Part shown: positions 13,418 to 25,941 of the stretch, in pieces | How positions within the stretch are numbered: position 1 is the first letter of the stretch | How the letters are laid out: each line of letters begins with the position of its first letter | Assembly: GCF_016808095.1 (NCBI RefSeq) | Contig: NC_068977.1 | Span: 28,111,364 to 28,175,363 of the forward strand | Length of the DNA stretch: 64,000 nucleotides | Direction: 5' to 3' | DNA from: Vigna angularis | Taxonomy: Eukaryota; Streptophyta; Magnoliopsida; Fabales; Fabaceae | Translations under genes and position numbers: made by a program | The notes under the pieces: generated by a model | Told to the model about the DNA's origin: nothing | Seen by the model: only the letters and a program-made list of their open reading frames with translations | Database searches by the model: none

Positions 13418-14556
13418 TCAACTGAAATAAAATTTAAGGTGAATTGCGTTCCAAGTGTTGGGATGGTTTGTCCATTGAGAAGTTCGAGGCAATAGGCTTC
13501 ATTCATCAGATCCTCTGCAATGCGGAACAGTCCTTCCCAATTGGCTGCCATCTTTCCATGTGCTCGATTCTTTCTTGCTTCCCCTCGTTTTCGCCATACG
13601 AGATTGCCTTCTTTGAAAGTCCTGAGTCTTACTTTGGTATTGTAGCATCGAGAAAGCATCCTTTTCTGGGCCGTTGCGCGAATTATGGCAACTTCTCACC
13701 GCTCAGGTAACGTGTCAAGGCTCATTTGCAACTGCTTGGTATTGAGGTTCATATCCTGAATGCCTCGTCTTAACGACGGCTCTCTGACTTCGACTGGCAG
13801 CATCACATATGTGCCGTATGTGAGGTTGAATGGAGTTTGTCTAGTGGATCCGTGTAGGGTGCACCTATGTGCCCATAGTACTTCTGGTAGCTCCTCCACC
13901 CATAAGTCTTTAGCTTCACCGAGTCGTTTTTTTCAATTCTGTGAGCATAGCTTTGTTGGCAACTTCGGTCTGTCCAATTGTTTATGGGTGTTCCACTAAA
14001 CTGGTGACATGTTTAATCCCTAAACCTTTGAGGAAATATTCTAATCTTTTCTCGATGAATTGCCTATCGTTATCAGTGATGATTTTCTGGGGTAGACCGA
14101 ACCGGCATATCAGGTGCCAGATGAATTTCTTTACGCGTTGAGCGATTATGACCGCTAATGATTCAGCCTCTATCCACTTGGTGAAGTAATCAATCGCCAC
14201 CAAGAGGAAATTATTTTGAGCCTTCGCGATCGATAATGGCCCGACTATGTCCATTTCCCATTGGGCGAACGACCACAGTGAGACAATGTCATGCAATTCT
14301 TCGGGAGGGACTCGGAAATCATTGTCATGTGCTTGGCAGGATATACACTTTTTAACGAATGCTTCACAATCATGGTCGATCGTTAGCTAGTAGTATCCTG
14401 CTCGCAATACTCGTGCCCTGAGCGTACGTTTTCTCGAATGAAAATCACATATTCTGAAATGAAGTTCTAGCATAATGTAATCTGCTTCTTCTATTGACAA
14501 GCATTTTAATAGCGGTGTCGTATAGCCACGTCTGTATAGATTGTCACCTATACACT
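13418..14556 (-). pseudogene. Integrase of a Ty3/gypsy (Tat-type) retrotransposon, decayed
   Basis: Integrase inserts the element's cDNA into the host chromosome. Read on the minus strand, the fragments give in order: the region before the zinc finger (G-D-N-L-Y-R-R-G-Y), an H-H-C-C-type zinc-binding region (E-L-H..F-H-S ... C-E-A-F-V-K-K-C..C), the catalytic core with W-S-F-A-Q-W-E-M-D-I-V-G-P (first Asp), I-I-T-D-N-D-R-Q-F (second Asp) and T-E-V-A-N-K (Glu), then L-W-A-H-R and the C-terminal V-W-R-K-R-G-E-A-R-K and A-N-W-E-G. The end matches H-L-K-F-Y-F-S with a stop at 13418-13420. It is broken by in-frame stops (TAG at 14387-14389; another in H-P-stop-T-I-G) and frameshifts, so it is not functional. 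The D-D-E triad itself is intact. Confidence 0.9.
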
Positions 14557-15341
14557 AAAAACGAGCGATGCGTTTAGAATCGACTGTACTAACCTTTTCT
14601 CCCTTTTCCTGCTTCATCATTGGTTCACGTACGCTTTTTCTCCAATCGGCTTTGGGTGGTGATATGTTAGTGGCAAAAGCTTCCACTACAGGTTTGTTGA
14701 GCGTTATCTTGATGACTAAAGACAATTGTGTCTTCTCTCTTGAGTGAGTCAATTTGGATAGGAGATCTGCTCTTGTATTTTGCCCCCTGGGCACGTGGAT
14801 AATGTTGACGTCGACAAAATCTTTGAGGAGGTTACTAGCTTTATGAAAATAGCGCAACAGTTGATTATCTTTGACCTGGAAGGTTCATTTCATATGACCG
14901 ACCACTAATTAAGAGTCCATTCGGCATTCTAATCGAGTGACTGCTAATTCTTTGGCTAGAATCAAACCGACAATCAGGGCTTCATATTCTGCTTGATTGT
15001 TGCTGGTTTGAAATCCATGTTATGGCTTGCTCAACGACAAGACCATTTGGTCCTTCCAGCACAATGCTAGCTCCTCTACCTCTTCTGTATGAGGAGTCAT
15101 TCACGTTAAGATACTATACCGGCTCTGAATTATCAGGTATGGGTGTTAATTCGGCTGCGAAATCTGCTAGATGTTGGCCTTTGACAGATCGTCGAGGTTC
15201 GAAGCGTAAACCGAATTCAGAGAGTTCAACAGACCGGGAGACCATTCTACCTGTCATGTCAGGCTTCCTGAGAATCTTGACGATTGGGTGATTTGTTCGA
15301 ACCACCACTTGATGGCTTTGGAAATATGTTCGAACCACCAC
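14557..15341 (-). pseudogene. RT C-terminus and RNase H of the same Tat-type element
   Basis: On the minus strand the segment starts with V-V-R-T-N-H-P-I-V-K-I-L-R-K-P-D and continues with W/R-S-V-E-L-S-E-F-G-L-R-F-E-P-R, then Q-H-L-A-D-F-A-A-E-L, the linker typical of the Tat lineage. It is followed by an RNase H-like stretch (R-R-G-R-G-A-S-I-V-L-E-G-P-N-G; A-L-I-V-G-L-I-L-A-K-E) and the diagnostic H-V-P-R-G-Q-N-T-R-A-D-L-L-S-K-L. RNase H removes the RNA strand during reverse transcription. Several frameshifts and stops break it. Protease and most of reverse transcriptase are absent upstream: the sequence jumps straight to gag at about 15340. Confidence 0.88.
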
Positions 15342-15471
15342 CTGTCATGTCTGCTGACCCGTTGTATCTTTCTAACGCTTGAGGGGGTTTTTCCGGCATA
15401 GTAGCTTGCATGATGGCTTCCGTAAACGGAAGTAGATTGGTGAGCCGAAGGGATGTGAGTGTATCAATCTC
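15342..15471 (-). pseudogene. Gag start of the Tat-type element, truncated
   Basis: The minus-strand frame reads L-L-P-F-T-E-A-I-M-Q-A-T-M-P-E-K-P-P and then L-E-R-Y-N-G-S-A-D, which matches the beginning of the Tat-lineage Gag (capsid region preceding a ..Y.G..DP motif). It breaks off within a few residues into sequence copied from the RNase H side (D-M-T-G). Only about 40 residues of Gag remain. It lies immediately downstream, in the element's sense, of the primer-binding region at 15472-15493. Confidence 0.75.
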
Positions 15472-15493
15472 AGCCCCATGGTGGACGCCAAAA
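15472..15493 (-). other. Primer-binding region of the Tat-type element
   Basis: On the minus strand TTTTGGCGTCCACCATGGGG follows directly after a CA that can close the 5' LTR (…CTGAAACA). TTTGGCGCC(C/G)-type sequences at this place are usual for Tat-lineage elements. Its position between LTR-like DNA and the gag start supports the call. Confidence 0.6.
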
Positions 15494-16208
15494 TGTTTCA
15501 GTGTGATTGCTTGGGAATGAGATATGAACCTGGTTGGTGATGCTTTATTACTCTTGTACGTTTGGGACCGTTGTCTTTCCTTCAATGAAAGTGGGGGGTA
15601 CCTGCGAAGATATTCCGATGCTAAAGTCATATATGAGTATTGGAACTTTAGTTCTCTTAATCAGTGATTTTTTCACAAAGTGAATTATTTTCTCTTCAAG
15701 AAAAACGTACCTTTTTCTCTTAGGTTCTTCTGTATTTAACCTGAAAGTAAAATAACTGATTACCTTAAAATCTGATTAGTTGGTAAATCCAATTACTTGC
15801 TCGCGATCCACGTTGCCTTGATATTTGGTTAGTTGATTCTGCAACCTGCGTTATTACGGTTAGATATTATTGACTATTCTCTAATTGGACCATCTGGACT
15901 ATTGATCCAATTATTTAAGTGTTGGGCTAATTGGCCCAACCTCGTAATCGAGCGTTCGCTGATCCTGGCTTGTGTCGCGTAACCTTTAACAACCGTTTTG
16001 AGCGCCCGCTGGTCTTGACTTGATTTAGTTGACTGAGTGTCATATGTCACTTGACTTTTAACGAGCGCTTTGGCCTGCTTATGGAGGTTTGATGTGCATT
16101 GACGAGCGCTTGGTGTAGTGGATAGCTGGCGAGTCTATCTATAGTTGGTAGGACGATCGGTCGATCAATTGTGGTTGATAACCCTCGATTTAGATATCAT
16201 ACTATACA
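15494..16208 (-). mobile_element. Probable 5' LTR of the Tat-type element
   Basis: The inner end is set by the primer-binding region (CA end at 15494-15495). The outer end is uncertain: a TGTATAGTATGATATC start on the minus strand at about 16208 is the best candidate. The sequence is richer in GC than its neighbours and carries several GAGCG(T/C)(T/C)CG-like motifs (15950-16110). I found no matching 3' LTR beyond integrase, so the 3' end of the element seems lost. Confidence 0.45.
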
Positions 16209-16639
16209 ATAATTAAATAATATATCACAAGTTTCTTCATTTGAGAGAGTTTCGAAAGTCATCAATTTATTTTTGTTGCAAAGTGTTAATTTTTTCATGT
16301 ATTTAAAACCTTTTTCAAAATTTATGTTCAAAGTATTTAATCTTATATGAGATGTCAGAGTAACAATGAATTTTAGTGTATTAAATATATAATGGTATCA
16401 AAGTGTTGTATCCAAAGAAATTTATTAAGATTGTCCAATATTTATTTATAGATATTCAACTAATAATGTTTCTTAAGGTTTAATTTAAGATTTAGAAAAT
16501 ATTATGATAAATACATTATAAGTTTCAAAATTCACTAAATTTCTATATAAAAACAAGACACTTATTAACTTAATTGTGTGAATAAGGATAATAAAATATT
16601 TTGATATAAGATATATCATAATCATCAGAATTATTTTCT
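16209..16639. other. AT-rich spacer
   Basis: No gene recognised. TGGTATCAAAGT at 16393 resembles a degenerate tRNA-iMet primer site, but nothing around it supports an LTR element. Confidence 0.4.
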
Positions 16640-17287
16640 TCTTCTTCATCATGTTGTTACTAGGGAGGTGGTCAAACTAGGATGGACTACATTAGAGAGT
16701 GCCATTGTTGGAATGATGTTAGGGTGAATTGAGGTTATTGTACCATGGGTTGTGCGTTTGAAGGCAAGAATCTTATGATCAAATTTTGAAGATTCTTAAA
16801 TTGTTATTTGAGATAATCATAAGCTTGATCACGAGTTTGTAGTTGTTGTCTCAGCTCATCATAACCCTGGTCACTACTGTTGGATATAGATGGTTAGTGC
16901 TTCAATATACCTCTTCCAATAGTGTAATGAGCAGCAAGTTGTCCTGTCCATATAGCCATCCTTTATCCTTTCCACCAACGACATCCACCCAACACTATCT
17001 CCTAATGATGTCATTGTCAACGATATTTGCTTGTGATGCATCATCAAAACGTCATGATATCCTTGCTCCGATATGACCTATGAGAGTCTAATTGAAAATT
17101 CTTCCTATTAAAAAAATATGCAAAATGTTAGTAGAAGGATTACGTTTAAAAGAGTTTACTTACATGTGTCCTCCAAGACCTCTCAGTCAACAAACTGATC
17201 AGATACCTTTTGTAGATGTGTTTGTTGAAACACTTCATCAATGCGCATAATTAAGTGACTCTTGTGCTTGTAACAGAATAGGAAGTC

Positions 17288-17325
<38 letters not shown>

Positions 17326-17875
17326 CCGCACACACACACATCAATTTTTAAAGTAAATAACTTATATCATAATGGATAGGAAATGAATGTGTACCATACG
17401 AATGACATGTTTATGAGTGGTAATTGAACCATTTGTATGCACAACATCATCATTTCCTGAAGTTCTATTCCTTTAGGCGGTAACACATTGTTGTGGTAAT
17501 CTGGAAAATTTCAATGTGCTAGGAAGGAGTTATAAATGTGCTCCCCGCCCAATAAGATCGTTCTCTTGTATTGCATGCATCTCTAAACATTCATATATTT
17601 TGTGAGATGTTTTTCTATGAAATATTTTCTTAATTAAGCTTCATGCTCATGTTTCTACTACACCATCAACTGTAAGAATAATCATGTTAAAATAGAATTG
17701 AAGAACTTAATTACATTTTTTTATCGATAGATATTTAATTCATATACTTCATTACCATATTACCGATAAATATATCTGTCGATAAATTCGTTAACATAAT
17801 CTGATGATAATTTTGTCGATGATTATAGTGTATTGACATAAATACATTCATCAGTAAATATTAGTATTTGGTAGT
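16640..17875 (-). mobile_element. CACTA (En/Spm) element relic with transposase remnant
   Basis: Two minus-strand stretches match the plant En/Spm-type transposase-associated protein family. At about 17260-17200 the frame reads M-R-I-D-E-V-F-Q-Q-T-H-L-Q-K-V-S-D-Q-F-V-D, the usual 'lF.qTH.rk.g.FVD' motif. At about 16985-16920 it reads W-V-D-V-V-G-G-K-D-K-G-W-L-Y-G, the usual 'GGkkkGr.YG' motif. Stops and frame changes break both. The right end shows ..TTTGGTAGTG at 17866-17875, i.e. a TAGTG terminus, preceded by ATCGATAA/CATCAGTAAATA subterminal motifs (17720-17860). The left end was not found. A compound microsatellite at 17286-17340 lies inside. Confidence 0.6.
17286..17340. repeat. Compound (TA)n(CA)n microsatellite
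   Basis: A TA run passes into a CA run interrupted by CCCG. Confidence 0.95.
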
Positions 17876-18143
17876 GTTACTAAATAGTTTATTAGTAAAT
17901 AGAATACCATCATTAAAAAAAATGTTTTGGTACATTTTGAATGATTTATTTCAAGACTTTGTAAGTTTGTGTCATTAACGAAGCTTAATGAATAACTTCT
18001 TATCATCAGATAAATATAAAAAATCAAAAAAATCATTTTATTGTGAATATAATTATACGTAATTCTAAAAATAGAAAATAACAAAATTCTAAAATCTAAA
18101 AGTGTTAATCACATATATAGTTATATATAATCAAATATAAAAC
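17876..18143. other. AT-rich spacer
   Basis: Nothing recognised. The minus-strand frame here is AT-rich and lacks any domain. Confidence 0.4.
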
Positions 18144-18155
18144 AGACACACACAC

Positions 18156-18247
<92 letters not shown>
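18144..18247. repeat. Compound (CA)n(CATA)n(TA)n microsatellite
   Basis: A CA run passes through CATA repeats into about 80 bp of TA. It abuts the left end of the Mutator-like element, which seems to have inserted into a TA tract that continues at 19370. Confidence 0.95.
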
Positions 18248-18249
<2 letters not shown>

Positions 18250-18519
18250 GGTTTGCTAACGCGCGTACGCCTGTTTTTCAGTTGGTACATTTTAGCAATG
18301 TGTACCGGGTTTTAGTAGACAAAAATATCCTTATATATAATGAATTCTAAGTTTTAAGGTTAAGGGTATTTTAATAATTTTCATTCTCAAAACTAAAAAA
18401 AAAAAAGAAACCCCCCAAACCCTTAGTCACCTCTCTCATTCCTCTCAACCCTTTCTCTTTCATCTTTCTCACTCCAATCTTTTCTCTGTCATCCCTACTG
18501 TAACCCCAATTGAAAAAAA

Positions 18520-18930
18520 TCTGATACACTTATCGTTAAACAATCTTACAAAAAAATGATTTTATAATGAGTTTTTTCATCTTATAATTTTTGTCTTATC
18601 TAATTTTATCCAATTTTCACAAGCATAAAGGAATTGGTAATTGACCTAGAAAAAATCAGAAATATTCTCTGTTAAACAATTTCTTACAAAAAATGATTTT
18701 ATAATGAGTTTTTATTTTATAATTTTTGTCTTATCTAATTTTCACAAGCATGATGACATCAAAGGAATTGGTAATTGGCCTGGAAAAAATCAGAAACACT
18801 CGTTGTTAAACAATTTCTTACAAAAAATGACTTTATAATGAGTTTTCATTTTATAATTTTTGTTGTATATAATTTTATCTAGTTTTTACAAGCATAATGA
18901 CATCGGAAAGAATTGGTAATTGGCCTAGGG
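18520..18930. repeat. Three ~135-bp tandem repeats inside the Mutator-like element
   Basis: CAAT(TT)CTTACAAAAAATGA starts at 18541, 18678 and 18811. Each unit ends with GGAATTGGTAATTG(A/G)CCT. Copies are about 85-90% alike by eye. Confidence 0.8.
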
Positions 18931-18937
18931 TTTTTTT

Positions 18938-19090
18938 AAAGATGATGATTCAACATATGCAGATGATGAAATTAGAGAGATTAGTGAAGATGGTGAAATT
19001 GAAGAGATCTTGAATGAACCTTTGCCTGAAGGTGAATATGTCAATGACTCAACTTTTTACAAAGGCAAATTGTTTAAAGGCAAGTGTTTT
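18938..19090 (+). pseudogene. Short coding remnant, possibly N-terminus of a MuDR-type transposase
   Basis: The frame reads K-D-D-D-S-T-Y-A-D-D-E-I-R-E-I-S-E-D-G and later L-P-E-G-E-Y-V-N-D-S-T-F-Y-K-G-K-L-F-K-G-K, then a TGA stop. The acidic lead followed by a G..F..K motif resembles the entry to the MuDR DNA-binding domain (usually 'vGm.F.skeel'). It lies in the unique centre of a Mutator-like element, where leftover transposase is expected. The piece is only about 50 residues and would not be functional. Confidence 0.4.
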
Positions 19091-19366
19091 TGATTTTTTC
19101 AATTGGGGTTACAGTATGAATGACAGAGGAAAAAGCTGGAGTGAAAGAGATGAAAGAGAAATGATTGAAAGGAATGAGAGAGATGAGTAAGGATTTGGGG
19201 GATTTCTTTTTTTTTTTTTTTTAAATTTTGAGAATGAAAATTATTAAAATACCCTTAACCTTAAAACTTAGAATCCATATATATAAGGGTATTTTTGTCT
19301 ACTAAAATCCGGTACACATTGCTAAAATGTACCAACTGAAAAACAGGCGTACGCGCGTTAGCAAAC

Positions 19367-21017
<1,651 letters not shown>

Positions 21018-21020
21018 AAT
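21018..21020. other. Target-site duplication AAT (left)
   Basis: AAT precedes the CACTA element and is repeated after it at 22526-22528. Confidence 0.85.
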
Positions 21021-21119
21021 CACTAGTGCAGAATTGACCTTTAACGTCACTCCATAGACGTCCGTGCACGAAAACTCCAACGTAAATAATTGACCGGTGG
21101 CATAAATGTAAATAATTGA

Positions 21120-21870
21120 GTGTGGAGACGTCCGTCCTAGAGGGAGCCAGACGTCTATAATATATGGACGTCCGTCCCCCTCCAGGACGGACGTTCAAGA
21201 GGCTGACAGGGTGTGAACCCATCAGCCTCTTGAACGTCCGTCCTGGAGGGGGACGGACGTCCATATATAATAGACGTCTATCCCCCTCCAGGACGGACGT
21301 TCAAGAGACTGAGATGTCAGTCTCTTGAACGTCCGTCCTGGAGGGGGACGGACGTCCATAACCCAGTCAGCCTCTTGAACGTCCGTCCTGGAGGGGGACG
21401 GACGTCCATATATAATAGACGTCCGTCCCCCTCCAGGACGGACGTTCAAGAGACTGAGGGGTTGTACAACCCTGTCAGTCGCGTGAACGTCCGTCCTGGA
21501 GGGGGATGGACGTCCATTATATATGGACGTCCGTCCCCCTCCAGGACGGACGTTCAAGAGGCTGATAGGTTGTACTACCCTGTCAGCCTCTTGAACGTCC
21601 GTCCTGGAGGGGGACGGACGTCCATTATATATGGACGTCCGTCCCCCTCCAGGACGGACGTTCAAGAGACTGACATCTCAGTCTCTTGAACGTCCGTCCT
21701 GGAGGGGGACGGACGTCTATTATATATGGACGTTCGTCCCCCTCCAGGACGGACGTTCAAGAGGCTGACAGGGTAGTACAACCCATCAGCCTCTTGAACG
21801 TCCGTCCTGGAGGGGGCCGGACGTCTACTATATTATAGACGTCCGGCCCCCGCCACAACGGACGTTCAAA
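21120..21870. repeat. Array of perfect and near-perfect palindromes
   Basis: Roughly 35-bp arms around GACGTCC / GGGGGAGG / GGACGGACGTTCAAGAG alternate in orientation at ~100-120-bp spacing. Loops differ, for example GCTGACAGGGTGTGAACCC or GACTGAGATGTCAGTC. Every second junction is ATATATAATAGACGTC or its complement. Confidence 0.92.
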
Positions 21871-22273
21871 AGACGTTTAAAATAAAGATACACACTTCAA
21901 AACGCGAACCCGCGAGGAGTTATGCGAACCTTTCCCTCTGCGCCTTGCATTTCCAGGTTGGTTTTTATGCGTTTTGGGCCATTTAATCTTACTTTTGTTC
22001 CGATTAAATTGTTCAGTGATGACATATCTTTCATTTGGACCGATTAAAAATCGTTTTCGGTGCATTTTGGTGCAGTTTGTTACGTGTTCTTGGGCGGCGT
22101 TTTTTGACCTACATTTTTAGGTCGTTTACTCCTCCATTTTCATTTTGAATCTGTTCTTCAGACGTGTTGCAGTGCACAAACAAACGTTCGAACCCGTAAT
22201 CCTAAATAACCTGAACCCGTAATCCTAAATAACCCTAAATAAGCCGTCTAATAAAGCCCTTTCTGCAGTAGTA

Positions 22274-22445
22274 TATAGACGTCCGAGAGGTTCACAGCGG
22301 ACGTCTATATAGACATCCGGGTTGACACAGCGGACGTCCATATAGACGTCCGGCCGGACAACGGACGTCCATATAGACGTTCGGCCGTACACAACGGACG
22401 TCCATATAGACGTCCGACCTGACACAACGGACGTCTACATAGACG
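22274..22445. repeat. Five tandem 31-34-bp subterminal repeats
   Basis: AGAC(G/A)T(C/T)CG occurs at 22277, 22311, 22344, 22375, 22408 and 22441, each followed by CGGACGTC(C/T)A(T/C)AT. Confidence 0.9.
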
Positions 22446-22528
22446 TCACCCGAATAGACGTCCGTTGGAGGTCTGACGTTAAAAAGCCTAAAAAACGGAC
22501 GTCTATGCCCCTTTTTACACTAGTGAAT

Positions 22529-23920
22529 TCTAAAAATATAGATGTTATTTGAAAAATATACATTTAATTATCATAAATTCAACTATGTTTCAATTAGAGT
22601 TAAATCAATAAAGCATAAATTAATCTATTCATCCATCTAGTTTTAAAGAATTTTTTTTTATATATATAAATCTGCAACCAGTATAATTTTGATACAGTTT
22701 CAATTTTCCGGTTAGAATTTTAGTTCTTTGCACTCGTACATTTTTCTTAATGGTTTCTCATCATTTTATAATTTATAAATTAAGCTTGAAGATTTCTGAG
22801 TTAAAAGGGTTGGAAATTGAAGTACGAGTTTATATTAAATAAAAATAAAAAAATAAACGTCATAGAAAGATAAAAATATATTAATTTATTGTTTTAAAGT
22901 TTTAGTATCAATCTTTTATTTCTTTGGATACAGGTCTTATTATACTTTTTTTCAGAAAGTTCCATTTCTAATAAATCTAACAAGAAGCAGAAAAAAATAA
23001 ATTATTTTAAATATTGGGAGATAAAAGGAAAGTATATAATTTTTCTTTATGCTGTTGTCAAGGAAGCAAAGACAAAGATTTTAAGTAGAAGTTTTTATTT
23101 CAGAAATTGAGTTTAGAACATCCAAACTACAAATATATATAAAAAATAAATGTTTAGATCCTTTCAGGTTCGGGTAATGATTGGTTTACAATCATCAAAT
23201 TTTTTTCACCCACTTCACAGCTATTTTTTAATATTTTTTTATTAAATATTATAATTTATGTTTTAACTAAATATTTTATTATTGAAAGCAATTGTTATGT
23301 TGTTTTGTCAAAAGAGATGCTAAAATAATGTTTTTCTCTTTAGGTTAATAAATAGATTGTACCTAGTAGATGGGTATTCATATCCTAACTAGCCATTTAG
23401 ATAATTGAATTTTATCTTTCTTGAATATAATTTGATTGAAATAAAAATTAATTAATTAATTACATTAGTTCATTAACACCCAATAATCTAATTCAATATT
23501 CGTTATTAGAAAATATACTTTCAATGGGTCTGAGACAAGTGTTCTGATAACCTTGTAGTGAAATGCTAGTAAAATTTCTTTGTACTGTTTGAGTGTGACT
23601 GTCTCTCTTAACATTACTTTCATTTATAATAAAATGAAAATTGTATTTATGATATTATACAAAGAAAGTGTAATATAAAATACACGTAATAAAGCTATAA
23701 AAATTCTCGTATAATAATATTCTTACAGTGGGCTGAACTAATATTTATGCCGATTGCAGTTTATATATATTAATTAATTAGAAATTAATCACACATATAA
23801 TAAATCGAAGGTACGATCAATTCCAAGAAAAGAAATGTAAAATTGATAGTAGCAACAGTAGTTATAGCATAGATTTGCTTCTTGCAATTATCTAAAATAA
23901 TATAAATATAAATTAGTAAG
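22529..23920. other. AT-rich spacer
   Basis: No gene, RNA or transposon terminus recognised. Confidence 0.5.
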
Positions 23921-24180
23921 TGTAAGACCACATGCATGAAAAATACTACTAATAACAATTTTATTATTAGTAGTAATAATTTTATTATTAGTAATAATAA
24001 ATTTATTTGTGAATAGAAAATATAATAAATTTATGTACAAATAAAAGGTAGAAAACTAAATAAGAAATTTTGGTAGAAAATTGTGGTGATTTCAAGAAAA
24101 TGGGTTCAAACTCTTTTCTATTTTTTTGTTTAAAAAAAACTTAAAATATTGATATAGAGTAGACTTTCAGGAAAGAGAGG
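23921..24180 (+). mobile_element. Partial LTR-like copy, inverted relative to the next one
   Basis: TGTAAGACCACATGCATGAAAAATACTACTAATAA begins a ~255-bp stretch that matches, in opposite orientation, the outer part of the LTR-like sequence ending at 24778. Shared pieces include GATGAAAAATA, GGTAGAAAA(T)TTGTGGTGATTTCA-like and GTAGAC/GTAC near the inner end. It stops before any TATA box. Confidence 0.4.
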
Positions 24181-24778
24181 TGTGACACCATAAATAAAGA
24201 TAGATATACACCAAACACATTTGTTTTTCATTAACAGTATTCACACAGAATTTCAAGACATGAATAGAAATAAAACAATATTAAATCATATGCTTAGAAA
24301 GGTTAGCTCTCTTACCTCTGTTCCAGACTTAATCTCTTCCTCAGAATTTGTTTCCCCGAAACCCTCCAGAACCTCTACTCTTTTTGCAACTAAAAATTTC
24401 TTCCTAACTCTTTCTTCTCTATTTCTCAAGATTTCTCACTTGATTGTTGCTCTCTTTGTGCAGAATAACTTCCCTTTTCATGGCTATTTATAGTCCCTCA
24501 CGACATTTTTTATCCTGAATAAATGACTTCAAACGTGGAGTACTTATCCACTATCATTATTTTTTAACGTTTTTTAATTTTTTTTTTTACAAAACTTTCT
24601 AAAATAGGTTCTCAAAACTTCAAACCCTTCTTTCTGAAATTACTATAATTTTATATCAAAAATTTTAATTTTTCTACCATAATTTTCTATTTTATCATAT
24701 TTTCGATTCATTAAAATTATTATTACTAATAAAATGCTAAAATTTATAACTGTAGATATTTTTCATGAGTCTCACACA
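24181..24778 (-). mobile_element. Solo-LTR-like element with TATA box
   Basis: Read on the minus strand it starts TGTGAGACTCATG (from 24776-24778) and ends TTTATGGTGTCACA (24181), i.e. TG...CA. A TATA box (GGACTATAAATAGCC) lies at about 24485-24497, followed by a purine-rich leader with a GGTAAGAG splice-donor-like motif near 24311, the layout of U3-R-U5. Flanking 5-bp sequences do not match, so a clean insertion is not shown. The plus-strand frame across it is chance. Confidence 0.4.
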
Positions 24779-25019
24779 TTTTAAGATGTTGAGTCTCCTT
24801 TTATATAATTTCTAAAATTTGTAATTTAATCGTTCACATTTTCTCTTTTTTTCTTCCGTTGTATCTCAATGAGGAAAATGTATCTTTCTTTTAAAATAAC
24901 GAAAATGATGCAGAAAAATCTTTACACTTAAAAGAAAAGTTATTCGAGATCCATTAAAAGTTTTCAAATCATACATTTTGAAGAGATAAGGAAAGAAGTA
25001 TATATAATATGTAATTATA

Positions 25020-25068
<49 letters not shown>

Positions 25069-25941
25069 GTAATCTGAAATTAATTTATAATTATTTTATA
25101 TATTTTTATTCTGAAATATCTTATAAAAAGTCTTGTCATCTTAAAAAAAAGTTTCCAGAATAATTTAAAATATATTCAAGAATTTTCTTTCTGAAAATGA
25201 AATTATTTTAATTTTCTGAAAAGATGAGAAGAAATTATGAAAGGGAAGCAAAAGTCTATTTTGTTTTTCTTAAGTAGATCCATGACCATTATTTGCATAA
25301 GATATATTGAAATAAGGCTTTTACTTTCTGTACCCCTATCATTATTACTTGTATCTTCGTAATCTTTAAAATAACCATTCTACCTTTTTATTATTTCAAT
25401 TATGCCTCCTCTTTCTTCAACTTGTACGTGTGCTTTTGTTCAGGTGGACATGGATTTGATTTTTAAAAATCCTACATCCAAAAATATAGATAAGATTTTT
25501 TTTACTCCTTGTGAAAATCCAGATTAGATATTTTTAAAATTCTGATCCAAAATTGTAAATCCCGATCCAAATTTCAAATTGAAATTTCTAAATTTAAATA
25601 TTTTTATAAATCTAATTTTAATTTTAAATCTATATTTTAAAAATAAAATAACTATTTCATCTAATAGATAAATACGTATAAAAAGTTATATAATATATAA
25701 AATAATAAAAAATTTAATAATATTATAATTTAATAATATTAAAGATTAAAAGTATATAGTATATTATATAAAGTTCAACATTAAAAAAAAAACAAAAATA
25801 GTATAAGTATCCATATTAAGTCATTACATAATTTGATATTTTGACATTTTCTTCACATTACATAATTTAGATATACTGTATTGAAAAAGTTTCTTCAATA
25901 ACTATCTCTGAGATCATTCTCATATGCATGTCTCGTGAGCA
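24779..25941. other. AT-rich spacer
   Basis: No gene recognised. A (TA)n tract occupies 25022-25064. Confidence 0.5.
25022..25064. repeat. (TA)n microsatellite
   Basis: A pure TA run of about 43 bp. Confidence 0.95.

Larger units (their letters stand above)
21021..22525. mobile_element. Non-autonomous CACTA (En/Spm) transposon with palindromic arrays
   Basis: The element starts CACTAGTGCAG (21021) and ends TTTTTACACTAGTG (22525), with the 3-bp duplication AAT on each side, the CACTA hallmark. It is 1505 bp and has no transposase. 21120-21870 consists of consecutive palindromes whose arms read GACGTCCGTCCCCCTCCAGG-ACGGACGTTCAAGAG, joined by short variable loops. 22274-22445 is a direct array of five 31-34-bp units (AGACGTCCGG...CGGACGTCCATAT). 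The centre (21880-22260) is unlike either. Subterminal repeats are the usual binding sites of the En/Spm TNPA-type protein. Open frames here, rich in N-V-R-P-G-G-G-R-T-S-I-Y, are artefacts of the palindromes. Confidence 0.93.

Noticed and set aside
16393..16404. TGGTATCAAAGT as a primer-binding site
   Set aside because: One mismatch to the tRNA-iMet site, and no LTR end, LTR pair or coding relic beside it.
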